Shown piece after piece: positions 7,530 through 17,262 of a stretch of 64,000 nucleotides of DNA. The DNA is taken from positions 62,001 to 126,000 of the forward strand of contig NZ_JAMXFJ010000009.1 in assembly GCF_025460805.1 (NCBI RefSeq), written 5' to 3'. The position numbers were made by a program, and so were the translations under genes. The stretch comes from Microvirga sesbaniae. Its GTDB lineage: Bacteria; Pseudomonadota; Alphaproteobacteria; Rhizobiales; Beijerinckiaceae. Below the pieces are notes generated by a model that saw only the letters and a list, made by a program, of their open reading frames with translations, was not told the origin of the DNA and did not search any database. The stretch's first letter is position 1. Each line of letters starts with the position of its first letter.

Positions 7530-9893
7530 TTATTCTGCCGCCAAGAGCGTGCGGGCCTTCTGGGCGGCACGCCAGACCGCCTGAGGGGTCGCCGGCATGG
7601 CAATGTCCTCATGTCCGAGGGCATCGGTGATCGCGTTGATGACCGCCGGCGGAGCCGCGATGGCTCCGGCTTCTCCGCAGCCCTTGATTCCAAGCGGGTT
7701 CGAAGGGCAGGGGGTCACCGTCATGCCGACCTGGAAGGATGGCAGGTCAATGGCGCGAGGCATGCAGTAATCGTTGAAGCTGGCCGTGATGAGCTGACCA
7801 CTCTGATCGTAGACGGTGCCTTCGAGGAGCGCTTGCCCGACACCCTGCGCGATGCCGCCGTGAACCTGCCCTTCGACGATCATCGGATTGATGATCACCC
7901 CGAAATCATCCACCGCCGTCCATCGTTCGATCTTGGTCACGCCGGTATCCGGGTCGATTTCCACCTCGCAGATATGGACGCCGGCCGGGAACGTGAAGTT
8001 GGTGGGATCGTAGAATGCCCCTTCCTTCAAACCCGGCTCCAGATCCTGACCCGAGAACTTGTGGGCGATGTATGCCTGAAGGGCCACCTCGCCGAAGGCC
8101 AGCGAGCGGTCGGTGCCGGCTACGCCGAACCTGCCGTCCTTGAACTCAATGTCGCCCTCGGATGCTTCGAGCACATGGGCCGCCACCTTCTTGCCCTTCG
8201 CGATCACCTTGTCGATCGCCTTGGCGATGGCCGACATACCGACGGCGCCGGAGCGCGAGCCGTAGGTGCCCATCCCGAACTGCACCTTGTCGGTATCGCC
8301 ATGGACGATGCTGACCTGGTCGATCGAAATGCCGAGACGGTCGGAGACGAGTTGGGCGAAGGTGGTCTCATGACCCTGCCCATGGCTGTGCGAGCCCGTG
8401 AGCACCTCGACAGATCCTGTCGGGTTGACGCGCACCTCGGCCGATTCCCACAGCCCCACGCCGGCGCCCAGGGAGCCCACTGCCTGGGAGGGAGCGATGC
8501 CGCAGGCCTCGATATAGCTCGAGAAGCCGATGCCCCGCAGCTTGCCGTTGCGGGCGCTTTCCTGCTTGCGCTGCTGGAAGTTCCGGTAGTCGGCAACCTC
8601 CAATGCCTTGTCGAGCGAGGCGGCATAATCGCCCGTGTCGTAGGTCATGATGACCGGGGTCGTATGCGGGAACTGCGTGATGTAGTTCGCCCGTCGGAAC
8701 TCGGCTGGGTCCTTTCCAAGTTCGCGCGCGGCCTTCTCGACGAGCCGCTCGACCACGAACGTGGCTTCAGGCCGTCCGGCGCCGCGGTAGGCGTCGACGG
8801 GCGCCGTGTTCGTATAGACCCCATCGACCTCGCAGTAGATCGCCGGAATGTCGTACTGGCCCGACAGGAGCGGGGCGTAGAGGTAGGTTGGCACCGAAGA
8901 GGAGAAGGTCGAGAGATAGGCGCCGAGATTGGCCGTGGTGTGAACCCGCAGGCCCAGGATCCTGCCATTCTCGTCGGTCGCCATCTCCGCATGGGTGACG
9001 TGATCGCGGCCGTGCGCGTCGGACAGGAACGCTTCCGAGCGATCCGAGGTCCACTTCACCGGCCGCCTGACCTTCTTTGCCGCCCAAACGCAGACTGTCT
9101 CTTCCGCATAGATGAAGATTTTGGATCCGAACCCACCGCCGACGTCCGGTGCGATGACGCGCAGCTTGTGCTCCGGCGCCACACCGATGAAAGCCGAGAG
9201 AACGAGCCGGGCCACGTGAGGGTTCTGGCTCGTCGTATAGAGCGTGTAGTTGTCCGTCCCGAAATCGTACTCGCCCACCGCCGCGCGAGGCTCAATGGGG
9301 TTCGGCACGAGGCGATTGTTGATGAGGTCGATCTTGGTGACGTGCTTCGCCCGCGCGAAGGCGGCTTGCGTCTCCTCCTTATTGCCGAGATGCCAGTTGA
9401 ACACGGTGTTATCAGGCGACACGTCATGCACCTGGACCGGTGCTTTCGTGGCTTGAGCCGTATCGACGACGGCCGGGAGGACATCGTAGTCGACCAGGAT
9501 GGCTTCGGCTGCATCTTTCGCCTGGGCAAGCGTTTCAGCGATCACCACCGCCACGTGGTCGCCCACGTAGCGTACCTTGCCCTGAGCGAGAGCTGGATGA
9601 GGCCCGGCCTTCATCGGAGAGCCGTCCTTGGAATGAATCATCCATCCACAGATGAGGCCGCCGATCTTGTCGGCCGCGAGATCGTCCCCTGTGAAAACGG
9701 CGACCACGCCTGGCATGATCATGGCAGGGCTTGTATCGATGGACCGGATCGCGGCATGGGCGTGCGGCGACCGAAGGAAATATGCATAGGCTTGGCCAGG
9801 TCGGTTGAAGTCGTCGACGTAGCGCCCCTGGCCGGTGACGAAACGCTGATCCTCTTTCCGGCGGACGGGCGCGCCGATCCCTGATGCGGTCAT
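7530..9893 (-). CDS. coxL: Molybdenum hydroxylase large subunit (form II CoxL-like)
   Basis: 787-residue molybdopterin-binding catalytic subunit of the xanthine dehydrogenase/aerobic CO dehydrogenase family. The active-site loop reads AYRGAGR, the signature of form II (CoxL-like) enzymes rather than the AYxCSFR of proven CO oxidisers, so the true substrate may not be CO. The conserved [13 protein letters not shown] segment near the C-terminus carries the catalytic Glu. The frame stays open to 10172, but the homologous protein starts at [18 protein letters not shown] with GGAGG 5 bp before the ATG. The longer form would overlap the small-subunit gene. Confidence 0.92.
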   Translation of the reverse strand: MTASGIGAPVRRKEDQRFVTGQGRYVDDFNRPGQAYAYFLRSPHAHAAIRSIDTSPAMIMPGVVAVFTGDDLAADKIGGLICGWMIHSKDGSPMKAGPHPALAQGKVRYVGDHVAVVIAETLAQAKDAAEAILVDYDVLPAVVDTAQATKAPVQVHDVSPDNTVFNWHLGNKEETQAAFARAKHVTKIDLINNRLVPNPIEPRAAVGEYDFGTDNYTLYTTSQNPHVARLVLSAFIGVAPEHKLRVIAPDVGGGFGSKIFIYAEETVCVWAAKKVRRPVKWTSDRSEAFLSDAHGRDHVTHAEMATDENGRILGLRVHTTANLGAYLSTFSSSVPTYLYAPLLSGQYDIPAIYCEVDGVYTNTAPVDAYRGAGRPEATFVVERLVEKAARELGKDPAEFRRANYITQFPHTTPVIMTYDTGDYAASLDKALEVADYRNFQQRKQESARNGKLRGIGFSSYIEACGIAPSQAVGSLGAGVGLWESAEVRVNPTGSVEVLTGSHSHGQGHETTFAQLVSDRLGISIDQVSIVHGDTDKVQFGMGTYGSRSGAVGMSAIAKAIDKVIAKGKKVAAHVLEASEGDIEFKDGRFGVAGTDRSLAFGEVALQAYIAHKFSGQDLEPGLKEGAFYDPTNFTFPAGVHICEVEIDPDTGVTKIERWTAVDDFGVIINPMIVEGQVHGGIAQGVGQALLEGTVYDQSGQLITASFNDYCMPRAIDLPSFQVGMTVTPCPSNPLGIKGCGEAGAIAAPPAVINAITDALGHEDIAMPATPQAVWRAAQKARTLLAAE

Positions 9894-10032
9894 GAATTCC
9901 TCCGTTGTCCTCGTTGTCCCTCCCCAGGTGAAAGCGAAGCTGAACCACGAAGGAGGCTCTGGAGATAGGCCGCCTGCTTCGAGGCTCCCCTGCAGCTTGC
10001 ACCAGCTCGGGAGGGGCCGTGTCTCGGACGAG

Positions 10033-10527
<495 letters not shown>

Positions 10528-10702
10528 GCGTGGTTTCCTCCTGTGTTGCCGGCAACCAGGCCAACCTTCAGGTGGTCTCAGGCACCGACAGGCATTCTTA
10601 TTGGACGGCCGAAACGCTCGATCCGCCAGAATCGAGTGTGAACCGCTCCGCTGGAGTGGTCAAGCATCGGAATGACTCAAAGGACAGTCGGTGAGGACGT
10701 GC

Positions 10703-11164
10703 TCAGGCGGCTGTTTCGGCTGGCGAGAGGATCTTGGCAAAATTCGCGAAGAACTCGTCGGCATACTTCTTGGCAACGCCGTTGATGAGACGCCCGCCGA
10801 GTTGAGCAATCTTGCCACCCACATTGGCCTCGACGTCGTAGATCATCTTGGTGCCACCCTCAATGTCCTCGAGCCGCACTCTCGCTCCGCCCTTGGCCCA
10901 GCCGGCAACGCCGCCCTGACCCTCGCCGCTGATCTTGTAGCCGTTGGGCGGGTCGAGATCGGCCAAGGTGACGCCACCTTTGAAGGTTGCTTTTACGGGT
11001 CCAACCGAGACCTTGGCGGTCGCCTGGAATTCCGTATCGCTAATCTTCTCCAGGTCCTGGCATCCGGGAATCGCCGCTTTCAGGACATCAGGATTGTTGA
11101 GGGCCGCCCACACCGTTGCCCGGTCGGCTGGAAGCGCGACTTCACCCTGCATTGTCATCGCCAT
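10703..11164 (-). CDS. coxG: CoxG-like SRPBCC-fold protein
   Basis: 153-residue protein of the CO dehydrogenase subunit G family (SRPBCC fold). Family features are the opening MTMQGEVALPADRATVWAAL, the IPGC segment and a C-terminal helix with a short hydrophobic face. In carboxidotrophs CoxG is thought to help attach the enzyme to the cytoplasmic membrane or quinone pool. The ATG at 11164 was chosen because AGGAGGAG lies 8 bp before it. It lies upstream of the S-L-M genes on the same strand. Confidence 0.88.
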   Translation of the reverse strand: MAMTMQGEVALPADRATVWAALNNPDVLKAAIPGCQDLEKISDTEFQATAKVSVGPVKATFKGGVTLADLDPPNGYKISGEGQGGVAGWAKGGARVRLEDIEGGTKMIYDVEANVGGKIAQLGGRLINGVAKKYADEFFANFAKILSPAETAA

Positions 11165-11328
11165 GCTGAGATCTCCTCCTGTCAACAGTCCGAACGGCAG
11201 AGTAAGTGCAAATCGGGCGGCCCGTCACCTGCCAGGCATTGCTGCAGCGCACAAAAGCCCATTGTGCGTTCTTTAGATGGAGTGCCGACCCATGCGCTGC
11301 TTGGCGGATCAAGCATCGGAAGTGAGGC

Positions 11329-11787
11329 TCAGATGTCGAAACCCGTGCTGACCTGTTCCTTGCGGGCCTCAGCTTCGGCAAGGGCATCAGCGACGGCATT
11401 GAAGGTGAGGAGGATGGAGGCGTGACGGGCTTTCAGGTCCCGCGCCGGTTCCAGAAGCGCCAAGTCGGCCCATTTGCCGGAAGGAGGGTCGCCGCCTGCC
11501 TTCAGCATGCGGTGCATCGTCTCTTGGAGCGCCCGGAGTTCCCCGGTCGTCGAGCCGATCACATGCCGCCCCATGACCGACGAGGAGGCCTGCCCCAGGG
11601 CACAGGCCTTCACCTCCTGGGCAAAGGCACTGACGACGTCGCCGTCGAGCTTCAGATGGACCGTCACCGTCGACCCGCACAGTTTCGAATGAGCCCTCGC
11701 GCTTCCATGCGCATCCGGCAGCGTTCCTTGAAGGGGAATATCGGCCGCAAGCTCCAAGATGCGGCGGCTGTAGACATCGTTCAGCAT
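11329..11787 (-). CDS. NifU/IscU-like iron-sulfur scaffold protein
   Basis: 152-residue protein resembling the NifU N-terminal (IscU-like) family. It has the Cys-bearing segments HSKLCGS near residue 35 and KACALGQASSSVM near 61. The third ligand segment, usually with Cys near the C-terminus, is not obvious here: the region reads RDLKARHASILLTFNAV, with His where IscU carries Cys. The frame extends upstream, but similarity begins at MLNDVYSRRIL. It sits ahead of coxG, so it may help supply clusters to the hydroxylase. Confidence 0.75.
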   Translation of the reverse strand: MLNDVYSRRILELAADIPLQGTLPDAHGSARAHSKLCGSTVTVHLKLDGDVVSAFAQEVKACALGQASSSVMGRHVIGSTTGELRALQETMHRMLKAGGDPPSGKWADLALLEPARDLKARHASILLTFNAVADALAEAEARKEQVSTGFDI

Positions 11788-11883
11788 CCTGCCCGCGATC
11801 CATCCGACGGAGGTGCTTGTTCGAGACGGATCAAACGCCGCAGCGCCATGCCTGTCAATGCTCCAGAATGTGAAGCCCAGCGC

Positions 11884-12256
11884 ACCGTGCGAAAAAGTGG
11901 CCCCGGTTTTTCGCCTCGAACGGTGCGCCGGCCAAGAGTGGAGCATCGGACAATCGGGATCACCGGGACGAGCCCGGTGATGACGTGGAGGGAGGTGTGA
12001 GGCGGTGCGAACACCCTCCCCACGTCATGGCCGGCCTTGTGCCGGCCATCCCGATCGGAAGAGCGCGGCGCCTCTCAGAAGCGGGATCACCGGCACAAGG
12101 CCGGTGATGACGTGGTGGTGGATTGGACGGGCCGGTGATGACGGGGTGGTGGATCGGCCGAGCGATCAAGACAGGGTCCCGAACGGTGCGCCGCTCAAGG
12201 GCTTGAGCATCGGATCAATCCCAAAAGTGGGTCCACTTTTCACGTCCGATGCTCTA
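11884..12256. repeat. Cluster of intergenic palindromes
   Basis: Dense repeat block between the divergent NifU-like and XdhC genes. It holds three hairpin units of one type: one built on GGGATCACCGG and CCGGTGATGACG (11958-11987), one on CATGGCCGGCC and GGCCGGCCAT (12026-12052), and a further copy of the first (12082-12113). These are flanked by family A units at 11884-11950 and 12210-12256, the latter with CCCAAAAGTGGGTCCACTTTTC. No coding function. The coxG-side and xdhC-side promoters must lie near its edges. Confidence 0.75.
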
Positions 12257-12351
12257 ACGAGGCCTGCATCACGGTTGCGATTCGAGGCCTGGTGGTGGCA
12301 GTATCGATCATCGAGCGGTCTCTACACCCGCTCCTTCGGCCGGGAGGCCCT

Positions 12352-12675
12352 ATGCGCTCGACTGATACAGATATTCTGAAGGCAGCAGAAGCCTGGAGGC
12401 GCGAGGGCAGGGGCGTCGCCATTGCGACCGTCGTCGAGACCTGGGGATCGGCGCCTCGACCCGTGGGCAGCCATCTGGTGATCGATGAGGATACGAATTT
12501 TCTCGGCTCCGTCTCCGGAGGATGCGTCGAGGGTGCGGTGATTACGGAGGCTCTTGATGTGATCGCCGACGGAAAGCCGCGCATGATCGAGTTCGGGGTG
12601 GCCGACGAGACCGCCTGGCAGGTCGGACTGTCCTGCGGGGGACGGATCAAGATCTACGTGGAGCGAGTGGATTAG
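12352..12675 (+). CDS. XdhC/CoxI family protein, N-terminal domain
   Basis: 107-residue XdhC_CoxI-domain protein, a Mo-cofactor sulfuration or insertion chaperone for xanthine dehydrogenase-type enzymes. Visible family features are TVVETWGSAPRPVGSHLVI, SGGCVEGAV and LSCGGRIKIYV. GGGAGG stands before the ATG at 12352. The usual single XdhC chain is split here: the Rossmann half is encoded by the next gene 5 bp downstream. The split arrangement is common beside cox-type clusters. Confidence 0.88.
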   Translation: MRSTDTDILKAAEAWRREGRGVAIATVVETWGSAPRPVGSHLVIDEDTNFLGSVSGGCVEGAVITEALDVIADGKPRMIEFGVADETAWQVGLSCGGRIKIYVERVD

Positions 12676-12680
12676 ACGGC

Positions 12681-13373
12681 ATGCGCCTGAGCCTCCTGTC
12701 CGATCTCAACGAAGAGCGCGCCGCCCGGCGCGCCGCCGTCCTCGTGACCGAGGTGGGGTCGGGCGAGCAGCGTCTCGTCCGGGAGGGGCAGGTCGGTAGC
12801 GACCCGCTGGCTAAGGACCTGGAAGACAGTCTGCGCCAGGGTAAGAGCAGGCTCGCCGAACAGGATGGCCTGCAGTTCTTCCTGACCGTACAGACGCCTC
12901 CCGTGCGGGTGGTGGTCATCGGGGCGGTCCATATCAGCCAGGCGCTCGCGCCCATGGCCAAAGGCATCGACCTCGATGTCACGATCATCGACCCGCGCAC
13001 GGCCTTTGCGACCCCTGAGCGGTTCCCGGATGTGCCGGTGCTGGCCGAATGGCCCGATACCGCTCTCCCCGACGTTGGGATAGACCCATATACAGCCGTC
13101 GTCGCACTTACCCACGATCCCAAGATCGACGACCCTGCGCTCATGGCCGCCCTACGATCGAAGTGCTTCTATATTGGCGCGCTCGGCTCCCGCAAAACCC
13201 ATGAACGTCGCGTCCAGCGCCTGATGGCATCCGGGTTCACCGAAGCGGATCTCGCCCGGATCCACGCGCCGATCGGCCTCGACATCGGGGCCGTCTCGCC
13301 TGCCGAGATCGCACTCTCCATCCTGGCTGAAATCATCGCGAGCCTGCGCAACGAGCGGAGGCGCTCGGCGTGA
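12681..13373 (+). CDS. XdhC family protein, C-terminal Rossmann domain
   Basis: 230-residue partner of the preceding XdhC half. The N-terminal 70 residues are poorly conserved. The remainder is the XdhC C-terminal Rossmann domain, with VRVVVIGAVHISQALAPMA, then VALTHDPKIDDPAL, YIGALGSRKTHERR and the IGLDIGAVSPAEIALSILAEI end. Role: binding and delivery of sulfurated molybdopterin to the hydroxylase. The stop overlaps the start of the next gene by 4 bp, so translation is probably coupled. Confidence 0.88.
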   Translation: MRLSLLSDLNEERAARRAAVLVTEVGSGEQRLVREGQVGSDPLAKDLEDSLRQGKSRLAEQDGLQFFLTVQTPPVRVVVIGAVHISQALAPMAKGIDLDVTIIDPRTAFATPERFPDVPVLAEWPDTALPDVGIDPYTAVVALTHDPKIDDPALMAALRSKCFYIGALGSRKTHERRVQRLMASGFTEADLARIHAPIGLDIGAVSPAEIALSILAEIIASLRNERRRSA

Positions 13374-14389
13374 GGTTCGGAGAGGTTCCCATCGAGGAAG
13401 CCATTGGGGCCCTGGCGGCTCACAGCGTCCGGGCTGGCGAGATGGTCGTCAGGAAGGGAACCCCCGTGACGTCGGACATGGCCGTTTGCCTGAAGCAGGC
13501 TGGCGTCGAGACCCTCATCGCAGCCCGGCTCGAGCCTGGTGACATAGCCGAAGACGAGGCGGCCTCCCGGCTTGCTCGTGCGCTCGCAGGCAGCAACGTC
13601 GCTGTCGAAGCGCCCTTCACCGGTCGCTCCAACCTCTATGCCGAGGCCTCGGGCGTTCTCGTCATCGATGTCGACGCGATCCACCGCCTTAACGCCGTTG
13701 ACGAGGCCATGACGGCCGCAACCCTGCCGGCGTATCGACCGGTTGTCGCAGGAGAGATGGTCGGAACCGTCAAGATCATCCCTTATGCGGTTCCGGAGGT
13801 TCTGCTGCAGAAGGGGATCGAGAAAGCAGGCCAGGGGGCCTTGCGCGTCGCACCCTACACACGTCGCATCGTCGGGGTTGTCTCCACGATTCTCCCAGGC
13901 CTCAAGCCGAGCGTCATCGACAAGACCCTTGCTGCCCTCGGCAGACGACTGGAGCCGGCGCAGGCGCGGATCGCTCAGGAACGGCGCGTGCCACACGAGG
14001 CCATCGTTCTGGCAGAAGAATTGGCCCGGCAGGCGAATGGCCCCATGGAGCTCATCGTTGTCTTCGGCGCCTCGGCTATTGCCGACCGACGCGACATCAT
14101 TCCCTCTGCCATTGAGTTGGCGGGCGGGCGGGTGGAGCATTTCGGTATGCCGGTCGACCCGGGAAATCTGCTTCTTGCGGGCTCCATCGGTGGGAAACCC
14201 GTCATCGGCGCGCCTGGCTGCGCCCGGTCTCCGAGAGAGAACGGCTTCGACTGGATCCTCCATCGCGTTCTGGCAGACGTGCCCGTGACCCGAGCCGACA
14301 TCGTGGCCCTTGGCGTCGGAGGGCTTCTCATGGAGATCGTCTCCCGGCCACAGCCGCGCGGGGGTGGCGAGAGTGAGGCTGAAGAATGA
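13370..14389 (+). CDS. MoeA/MogA-like molybdopterin-binding protein
   Basis: 339-residue protein with a C-terminal MoCF-binding (MogA/MoeA-type) domain and an N-terminal MoeA-like region opening with EVPIEEAIGALAAHS. The GAPGCARSPRENGFDWILHR segment is typical of the version encoded beside cox/xdh clusters. It probably handles Mo insertion or later cofactor tailoring for the local hydroxylases. It starts at a GTG overlapping the upstream stop (GTGA) and its own stop overlaps the next gene by 4 bp, so these genes form one coupled plus-strand operon. Confidence 0.85.
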   Translation: MRFGEVPIEEAIGALAAHSVRAGEMVVRKGTPVTSDMAVCLKQAGVETLIAARLEPGDIAEDEAASRLARALAGSNVAVEAPFTGRSNLYAEASGVLVIDVDAIHRLNAVDEAMTAATLPAYRPVVAGEMVGTVKIIPYAVPEVLLQKGIEKAGQGALRVAPYTRRIVGVVSTILPGLKPSVIDKTLAALGRRLEPAQARIAQERRVPHEAIVLAEELARQANGPMELIVVFGASAIADRRDIIPSAIELAGGRVEHFGMPVDPGNLLLAGSIGGKPVIGAPGCARSPRENGFDWILHRVLADVPVTRADIVALGVGGLLMEIVSRPQPRGGGESEAEE

Positions 14390-14973
14390 GCGCTGTAGCC
14401 GCCATCGTTCTGGCAGCGGGACGCGGAACTAGGTTTGGGGATGAGCCGAAGCTGCTGGCCCAGATCAATGGCAAGACCTTGGTTCGCCATGTGGCGGAGG
14501 CCGCCGTTGCCTCCACGGTCGATCCGGTTATCGTGGTGACAGGCTATCGGTCGGAGGAGATTGAAGCGGATCTGCGAACGCTCCCCGTTCAGACCGTCCG
14601 GAATATGTTGTACGCGCAAGGTCTTTCAACTTCGCTGAAAGCCGGGTTCTCCTCCGTCCCTGCCACGACGCGGGCAGTGGTTGTTCTCTTGGGCGACATG
14701 CCCTTCGTGAAAGCCGAGCTCATCGACGCTCTCGTGGACGAGTGGGTGAAAAGAGGAGAGCCGCCGGCCCTGGTTCCTACGGTCAATGGCAGACGCGGCA
14801 ACCCCGTCGTGCTGTCTCGCGTCATCCAATCCGACATCAATGACCTGTGCGGCGACGTTGGCGCGGGACCGCTCCTTCGCAGAAGGCTTGATGTCATCGA
14901 ATGGCCCACTGCGGACCCTGCTGTTGCACAGGACATCGATACGAGAGACGAACTCGCCAAACATCGATTGTAG
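14386..14973 (+). CDS. MocA-like molybdenum cofactor nucleotidyltransferase
   Basis: 195-residue member of the MobA-like NTP transferase family. The opening AAIVLAAGRGTRFGDEPKLL is the nucleotide-binding loop, GDMPF near residue 105 is the metal-binding motif, and RRGNPVVLS resembles MocA. MocA adds CMP to molybdopterin, giving the cytosine dinucleotide form used by CoxL and PaoC-type enzymes, so this gene fits both hydroxylases flanking it. Last gene of the plus-strand maturation operon; it ends 48 bp from the convergent aldehyde oxidase gene. Confidence 0.88.
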   Translation: MSAVAAIVLAAGRGTRFGDEPKLLAQINGKTLVRHVAEAAVASTVDPVIVVTGYRSEEIEADLRTLPVQTVRNMLYAQGLSTSLKAGFSSVPATTRAVVVLLGDMPFVKAELIDALVDEWVKRGEPPALVPTVNGRRGNPVVLSRVIQSDINDLCGDVGAGPLLRRRLDVIEWPTADPAVAQDIDTRDELAKHRL

Positions 14974-15021
14974 CTGTCCGCCGTTGCCTATGCGAATACA
15001 GGGACGCCACCGATCTGGCAC

Positions 15022-17262
15022 CTATGGTCGATCGAGCTTGTCCAATGTGATAGGCAGGTCACGCACCCGGGTTCCCGTGGCATGATAGACGGCATTGGCG
15101 ATAGCGGCCGCAACTCCAACGATGCCGATCTCTCCTAGTCCCTTGATCCCGAGGCGGTTGATGCTCTGGTCCGGTTCGTCGACGAAGATCACCTTGATGT
15201 CGTGTATGTCGGCGTTCACGGGAACGTGGTATTCCGCGATGTTGGCATTCATGACCCGCCCGAAACCGTGATCGATGAGGGTTTCCTCATGGAGCGCCAT
15301 GCCGATGCCCCAGACCACGCCGCCCAGGATCTGGCTGCTGGCTGTCTTCGGATTCAGGATACGCCCGGCTGCAACGGCACTAACGACCCTGGTAACGCGG
15401 ATGATTCCCAACTCCTCGTCAATCTTGACCTCCGCGAACACCGCCGAATGAACGTTGTGCGCCTGCGTTTCATCCTTGGCGAAGCGCGTGGCTTTCTCCT
15501 GCTCGATGCGATCGACGCCGCCGTGGCGCATGGCATCAGCGATCGATATGCCGCGAGCAGGGTCTTGCTGACTTACGATCTTGCCGTCGGCCAGTTTGAC
15601 CTCCTCGAGCACGAGGCCCGCGAGCGGCGAATCCGGCATCTTGCTGGCGAGGCCCAGCAGTTCACGGCGAACCGCATCGGCAGTCGTTGCAATCCCGTTC
15701 GCCACTGAGGCTGCAATCCACGAGCCACCTTCCACCGGTGACTGCGGCAATGTCGAATCCCCGAGCTTCACGGTTATGTTCTCGAGCGGTAAACCAAGCA
15801 TATCGGCTGTGACCTGGGCCATGATCGTGTAGGTGCCCGTGCCGATGTCAGAGGTCGCACATGAGACCTCCGCATGGCCGTTGGAGGTGAGCGCAATGCG
15901 CACTGCGATTGGCACCTGCAACGCCTCCCAGACGCCTGTCGCCATCCCCCAACCCACGAGATCGCTGCCGTCGCGCATCGAGCGTGGCTCGGGGTTGCGC
16001 TTGCCCCAGCCGAACGCTTCTGCACCCTGGTGGTAGCATTCACGGAGGTTCTTGCTGCTATAGGGCTTGCCATTGTGCTGGTCACGGTCTGAGTAACATT
16101 TGAGGCGCAGCTCAAGCGGGTCGATCCCGAGCGCGACTGCAAGCTCGTCCATCGCGCATTCGAGGGCATAGACGCCTGTTGCCGCGCTCGGGGCGCGCAT
16201 GTCGCATGAGGTCACAAGATCGAGAGGCGCGATCCTGTGTGCATATTTTGCATTGTCACACCTGTAGAGCAGCCCCGACCAGCCGGTCTCCTGTCGGTAA
16301 AATCTCTCGTATTGCGACGTAACCGTGACAGCATCGTGCATGACTGCTTCGAGTGTTCCGTCGGCTTTGGCACCGAGTTCGATCCGCTGGACCATTGCCG
16401 GCCGATAGCCCAGCCCGTACATCTGCTGACGGGTTAGAACCACCCGGACCGAGCGCTTCAATGCAAGCGCCGCCAGACCCGCAAGAATCACCTGATACTG
16501 CGGGCGCAGACCCGATCCGAAGCCTCCACCCATGAAGGGCGACATGATGCGCACGTCCTCGGGTTTCATCTTCAGGACACGAGAGACATAGCGCTGAACG
16601 TTCTGCACACCTTGGGTTTTGTCGTAGATCGTGAGCTTTCCGTTGCCCTCGAAGACGGCCGTCGAGGCAAAAAGCTCGATCGGGTTGTGATGTTCGATCG
16701 GAACATGATACTCACCCTGATGGCGCACGTCGGCAGCAGCGAAAGCTTTCTCCGCTGCACCGCGCGGGTTCGGCGGAGCATATGCGTCAGCGCCTGTCGC
16801 GTCTGTAGGCTCCAGGGCAGGCGCTTCTTTCATCCTGCGGTGCACGTCGGTGATATGTGGTCCTCGGTCATACTCGACCTGTACCAGCGAGGCGGCATAC
16901 TGGGCGACTTCCAAGGTCTCAGCAACAACCAGGGCAATTGGCTGACCGTCGAACAGGATTCGATCGTCGTAAAGCGGCCGGAACGGGGAGCCGTCCGGTG
17001 CCACATCATCCTTGTAGGACTGGTCGTCAGCCGATATCTCCGGCCGATTCAGGTGGGTGAGCACGTCGAGCACGCCCTTGACCTTCAGGACCTCGCTCAC
17101 GTCGATGCGCTTGAGTTGTCCCCTTGCGATCGTGGACGTGATGACGGCGCCATGGACGAGGCCGGCAGGGCGGACCTCCGCAGCGTATTTCGCAGCGCCC
17201 GTGACCTTTGCAAGTCCGTCGACGCGGGACGTGGCGGCACCGATATACGTCATGACAGTCAC
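15022..17262 (-). CDS. Aldehyde oxidase-type Mo-binding subunit (PaoC/YagR-like)
   Basis: 746-residue catalytic subunit of a xanthine dehydrogenase-family enzyme, closest in pattern to PaoC (YagR) aldehyde oxidoreductase. Landmarks are the FMGGGFGSGLRPQYQ Mo-cofactor loop, MRAPSAATGVYALECAMDELA, and GLGEIGIVGVAAAIANAVYHATG carrying the catalytic Glu. The GTG at 17262 overlaps the upstream stop by 4 bp; an ATG at 17253 is an alternative. It probably oxidises aldehydes to acids; the exact substrate is unknown. Confidence 0.9.
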   Translation of the reverse strand: MTVMTYIGAATSRVDGLAKVTGAAKYAAEVRPAGLVHGAVITSTIARGQLKRIDVSEVLKVKGVLDVLTHLNRPEISADDQSYKDDVAPDGSPFRPLYDDRILFDGQPIALVVAETLEVAQYAASLVQVEYDRGPHITDVHRRMKEAPALEPTDATGADAYAPPNPRGAAEKAFAAADVRHQGEYHVPIEHHNPIELFASTAVFEGNGKLTIYDKTQGVQNVQRYVSRVLKMKPEDVRIMSPFMGGGFGSGLRPQYQVILAGLAALALKRSVRVVLTRQQMYGLGYRPAMVQRIELGAKADGTLEAVMHDAVTVTSQYERFYRQETGWSGLLYRCDNAKYAHRIAPLDLVTSCDMRAPSAATGVYALECAMDELAVALGIDPLELRLKCYSDRDQHNGKPYSSKNLRECYHQGAEAFGWGKRNPEPRSMRDGSDLVGWGMATGVWEALQVPIAVRIALTSNGHAEVSCATSDIGTGTYTIMAQVTADMLGLPLENITVKLGDSTLPQSPVEGGSWIAASVANGIATTADAVRRELLGLASKMPDSPLAGLVLEEVKLADGKIVSQQDPARGISIADAMRHGGVDRIEQEKATRFAKDETQAHNVHSAVFAEVKIDEELGIIRVTRVVSAVAAGRILNPKTASSQILGGVVWGIGMALHEETLIDHGFGRVMNANIAEYHVPVNADIHDIKVIFVDEPDQSINRLGIKGLGEIGIVGVAAAIANAVYHATGTRVRDLPITLDKLDRP

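Noticed and set aside
7611-9884. 757-codon open frame on the plus strand
   Set aside because: Antisense to coxL. High-GC codon bias keeps the frame open; it has no family pattern.
11945-12130. Repeated hairpins as a possible CRISPR array
   Set aside because: The units are inverted palindromes of varying spacing with no constant direct repeat or spacers of equal length.
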